Positions 61,966 to 64,000 of a stretch of 64,000 bases of DNA are shown piece by piece. The stretch is from CAWHPS01 sp963831235 (GTDB lineage: Bacteria > Fibrobacterota > OXYB2-FULL-49-7 > JAEUSG01). Where the stretch lies: the NCBI GenBank assembly GCA_963831235.1, contig CAWHPS010000033.1:310001-374000 (forward strand), written 5' to 3'. Position numbers and translations under genes: made by a program. Each line of letters begins with the position of its first letter. Position 1 is the stretch's first letter. Under the pieces are notes generated by a model that saw nothing but the letters and a program-made list of their open reading frames with translations, made no database searches and was not told where the DNA came from.

Positions 61966-63573
61966 CTATGGGGCATTCCGGACTGTCCGGAAACCGATTG
62001 CACTCTTATTGTTGTCGACTGAAGCTCCACTTCTTGCACCTGATTGCAGGAGTGAAATCCCATTGCTGTAATCGCCTCCTTTACGCACCCGGAAAAGCGA
62101 TTTGCCATCAGCAATATAATCCACACGATAACCGCGCGAACCGCTCGCATTCTCGAAAAACGGGTCCCAACACCATTCAGAAGCATTGCCAGCCATGTTA
62201 TGAAGTCCAAAGGGATTGGGGCTAAAAGAGCCAATATCTTTAAGTCCATCCCACCTGAAAGATCCTTTAAGCTGGTAATTCCTAATCATGGTTCGATTGA
62301 CAATATATAAAGTGTCTTTTATTGGTTTCGGCGTTCCCGTATATTTTCCAAAAATAGGATTAGAAACAAATATTGACTCATACCAAACATAGTCATCACC
62401 GGTATAAAAGTTTTTTATTGCTAATGTGTCAATTCTTTTTATTTCATCTGTAGAATCTTTTTGCGTAACTTGGTAACCCTGATTCATCCAAAATTTAATA
62501 AAAGTATGATAAACAAGCGTATCTTTTGAGTCTATGGAAGAATCCGTATATAATTGAACCCGTTTTGTATATAAATACCACTTTTCATTTCCAAAATCTT
62601 CACTATAAATAAAAGTTGAATCTTTAATAGTAGTTGTGTCGGAAATGTTATAGATAATTGTATCCCTTATTGTATCAGAATGTCGTAACACGGAATATTG
62701 ATAAACATAGCAGTAAGGAAAACCAACCCTCTTATAATAAACAGAATCATATTGTATTTTAGCTGGGTCAAAAAAATTGACTTGTAAGTCATTATAACTA
62801 AATGTTCCATTTGATGCTTTCAATTCATAATTATAAAGAGATGTGTCATTAGTCGCGAATTTAATTGTATCAAAGTCAAATATCCTTGTAAAAGCAATAT
62901 TTGCTGGATCCGGTTTGACTCCAAATACCGCAAGACTAGTAGAAATTTCACCAGTGTCAGTTGGATATTTCAGATTTCTAACCCCTGCTCTTGCAGCATA
63001 TTCCCACTCGTCCTCAGTAGGAAGCCGGTAACCGGTTGCATTGGAATCTTTTATTGTCCAATTTGTTGTATCATAATATTGAGTTAATCCTTCATTAGCT
63101 GTTTTCTTTGCGCAAAAACGTATTGCATCATACCAGGTAATCTCCGTTACAGGCCAATTGGCCGGTAATGTGACCATAGTATTTACACCCATAATACTTT
63201 CATACTGTGAGCGGGATATTTCATTGGTATCCATCAAGAATGAACGGGTTATAAATGCAGTATCGCCGGCTTCATCAATAAAGCCGCTTGCCACATGAAA
63301 AATTGTATCTATCGTATCTGTAGAAGTGATGATAGTGTCTCTATAAAGTGAATCAAAAACGGGAATTTCGACCATTCCCGTATGAAGATCCGATGATGTC
63401 AAAGGTGTATTATAAAGTTTATATAGATGCAAGGTCTTTTGGGAAGAATCTGCCGAATCTGGTGGCGCTTGATAATTTACCCACGGATCTGTATTATTTC
63501 CACATCCAGCGTAAAATAAAATCACGGTCAAACATGATGCGATAATAAATAAAGGGCCAGACTTTAGGTTCAT
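61966..63573 (-). CDS. Lipoprotein with a split FGE-sulfatase (SUMF1-type) domain
   Basis: A 535-residue lipoprotein (PLFIIASCLTVILFYAG-C, acylated Cys24). The FGE-type fold begins near residue 110 (FLMDTNEISRSQYESIMGV, VTEITWYDAIRFCAKK, YRLPTEDEWEYAARAG) and resumes near residue 455 (NPFGLHNMAGNASEWCWDPF, RVRKGGDYSN, IGFRTVRN). About 250 residues rich in Asp, Thr and Tyr are inserted between, just where the fold normally has a short loop. The catalytic cysteine pair of true formylglycine enzymes is not visible, so it is probably a binding or structural protein. Confidence 0.75.
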   Translation of the reverse strand: MNLKSGPLFIIASCLTVILFYAGCGNNTDPWVNYQAPPDSADSSQKTLHLYKLYNTPLTSSDLHTGMVEIPVFDSLYRDTIITSTDTIDTIFHVASGFIDEAGDTAFITRSFLMDTNEISRSQYESIMGVNTMVTLPANWPVTEITWYDAIRFCAKKTANEGLTQYYDTTNWTIKDSNATGYRLPTEDEWEYAARAGVRNLKYPTDTGEISTSLAVFGVKPDPANIAFTRIFDFDTIKFATNDTSLYNYELKASNGTFSYNDLQVNFFDPAKIQYDSVYYKRVGFPYCYVYQYSVLRHSDTIRDTIIYNISDTTTIKDSTFIYSEDFGNEKWYLYTKRVQLYTDSSIDSKDTLVYHTFIKFWMNQGYQVTQKDSTDEIKRIDTLAIKNFYTGDDYVWYESIFVSNPIFGKYTGTPKPIKDTLYIVNRTMIRNYQLKGSFRWDGLKDIGSFSPNPFGLHNMAGNASEWCWDPFFENASGSRGYRVDYIADGKSLFRVRKGGDYSNGISLLQSGARSGASVDNNKSAIGFRTVRNAP

Positions 63574-63900
63574 TAATAAATTCCTCTTGAATAAATAAAT
63601 ATATAAAGAATTTTATTGCCTTATCAATTCATTTCTAATAAAGACCCTCACTGCCAACCCCAATAAGCATTAACTTAACTGCAACCCGCCGCACGGAGGC
63701 GGCGGGACTAAACTATGGGATCATTTAAATATGATGGCGGGGCCAGAGACGACCACGCCCCAAGACCCACATCCCGAGCCGTCTCTGGCTCGGGCACTAA
63801 TAATATAAATACAAAACAGTCCCGCCGCCGTGCGGCGGGATTACAATATGAACCATTGAATCTTTCATGTTTTTTAAAATTTTTAGTAAAATACATATTA
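63574..63900. other. 327-bp intergenic region with a G+C-rich repeat
   Basis: No convincing gene. The right part holds the element at 63685-63839; the rest is AT-rich and should contain the promoter of the FGE-domain lipoprotein. A short minus-strand frame (63708-63923) crosses the repeat and is not considered a gene. Confidence 0.5.
63685..63839. repeat. REPIN-like element: two inverted G+C-rich palindromes around a structured spacer
   Basis: The left palindrome at 63685-63706 has a 7-bp stem (CCCGCCG/CGGCGGG), and the right at 63821-63839 an 8-bp stem (CCCGCCGC/GCGGCGGG). The two are inverted copies apart from three extra bases. The spacer has its own alternatives: GCCAGAGACG (63742-63751) pairs with 63780-63789, while CCCGAGCC (63773-63780) pairs with 63787-63794. 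Its base composition is far above the surrounding DNA. Confidence 0.75.
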
Positions 63901-64000
63901 TTATTCATCTTCAAGTTTTGCAACCTCAGGGACAGAATATATAAGTGGAACGCTTTCCATCATTTCAATAATTTTTTGATGAATTTTGCCGGCTTCATAC
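63901..64000 (-). CDS. C-terminal end of an unidentified protein (partial)
   Basis: The minus-strand frame is open to the right edge and stops at TAA 63901-63903, giving 32 residues (a helix with KIHQKIIEMMESVPLIYSVP then EVAKLEDE). No family can be named from this piece. It is upstream of and in the same direction as the FGE-domain lipoprotein, separated by the REPIN-like element. Confidence 0.45.
   Translation of the reverse strand, partial: YEAGKIHQKIIEMMESVPLIYSVPEVAKLEDE

Noticed and set aside
63708..63923. A 71-codon minus-strand open frame
   Set aside because: It runs through the G+C-rich REPIN-like element and overlaps the end of the partial gene; its composition reflects the repeat, with no ribosome-binding site or protein-like pattern.
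1..64000. CRISPR arrays, tRNA and rRNA genes, prophage genes
   Set aside because: Intergenic regions were read on both strands; no evenly spaced direct repeats, cloverleaf pattern, rRNA sequence or phage structural genes were recognised. A covariance-model scan was not possible.

Overview
The window comes from a diderm (Gram-negative type) bacterium of moderate to low G+C content. Supporting evidence is an LptA/OstA-like LPS-transport protein, a LapA-LapB pair, ExbB/ExbD energisers, several lipobox lipoproteins, predicted outer-membrane proteins and many TPR proteins. The mix of very long TPR proteins, FGE-domain lipoproteins and large surface lipoproteins resembles the Fibrobacterota/FCB side of the tree. 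That placement is an inference from gene style, not a phylogeny. No rRNA, tRNA or CRISPR array was recognised.

Layout. (1) 1-8.9 kb: surface-glycan genes: two family 2 glycosyltransferases, a methyltransferase, multi-spanning glycosyltransferase-like membrane proteins (one reduced to a pseudogene by an internal deletion), a B12-binding radical SAM enzyme and an LptA-like protein. (2) 9.0-11.0 kb: aroA followed by a HepT/MntA-type HEPN-nucleotidyltransferase pair. (3) 11.1-20.8 kb: a strong sigma70-like promoter, a MerR-type small regulator, two tandem paralogous predicted outer-membrane barrels with charged tails, a 1174-residue TPR protein, a 995-residue TPR lipoprotein and a small secreted protein. 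(4) 20.8-26.4 kb: ROK sugar kinase, DUF1015 protein, PAS-PP2C phosphatase, and a pterin/folate set (PTR1-like reductase, folB, folE). (5) 26.5-34.5 kb: a more G+C-rich catabolic gene set on the minus strand (aldose-epimerase-like/alcohol dehydrogenase fused ORF, 2-hydroxyacid dehydrogenase, UlaG-like hydrolase, HpaI aldolase, GH36 alpha-galactosidase) with a divergent AraC regulator; probably a transferred galactoside/sugar-acid pathway. (6) 34.6-55.3 kb: an eleven-gene minus-strand locus: large outer-membrane protein, DUF5683-like protein, three paralogous giant lipoproteins, giant TPR protein, ExbB, two ExbD (one carrying a zinc-ribbon insertion), a propeller protein and a TPR protein. (7) 55.9-59.5 kb: SPOR-TPR protein, LapB, LapA, MiaB. 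(8) 59.6-61.85 kb: a complete IS1634-like element with terminal inverted repeats and a 6-bp target duplication, inserted inside an inverted-repeat element. (9) 61.9-64 kb: an FGE-domain lipoprotein, a G+C-rich REPIN-like repeat and the end of an unidentified gene.

The most interesting candidate for an undescribed system is region 6, perhaps working with region 3. One ExbB with two ExbD, very long TPR proteins, paired outer-membrane barrels and surface lipoproteins have the composition of a proton-motive-force-driven envelope machine, in the broad style of the Myxococcus Agl-Glt and Tol/Ton systems. No gene here proves a motility or secretion role.
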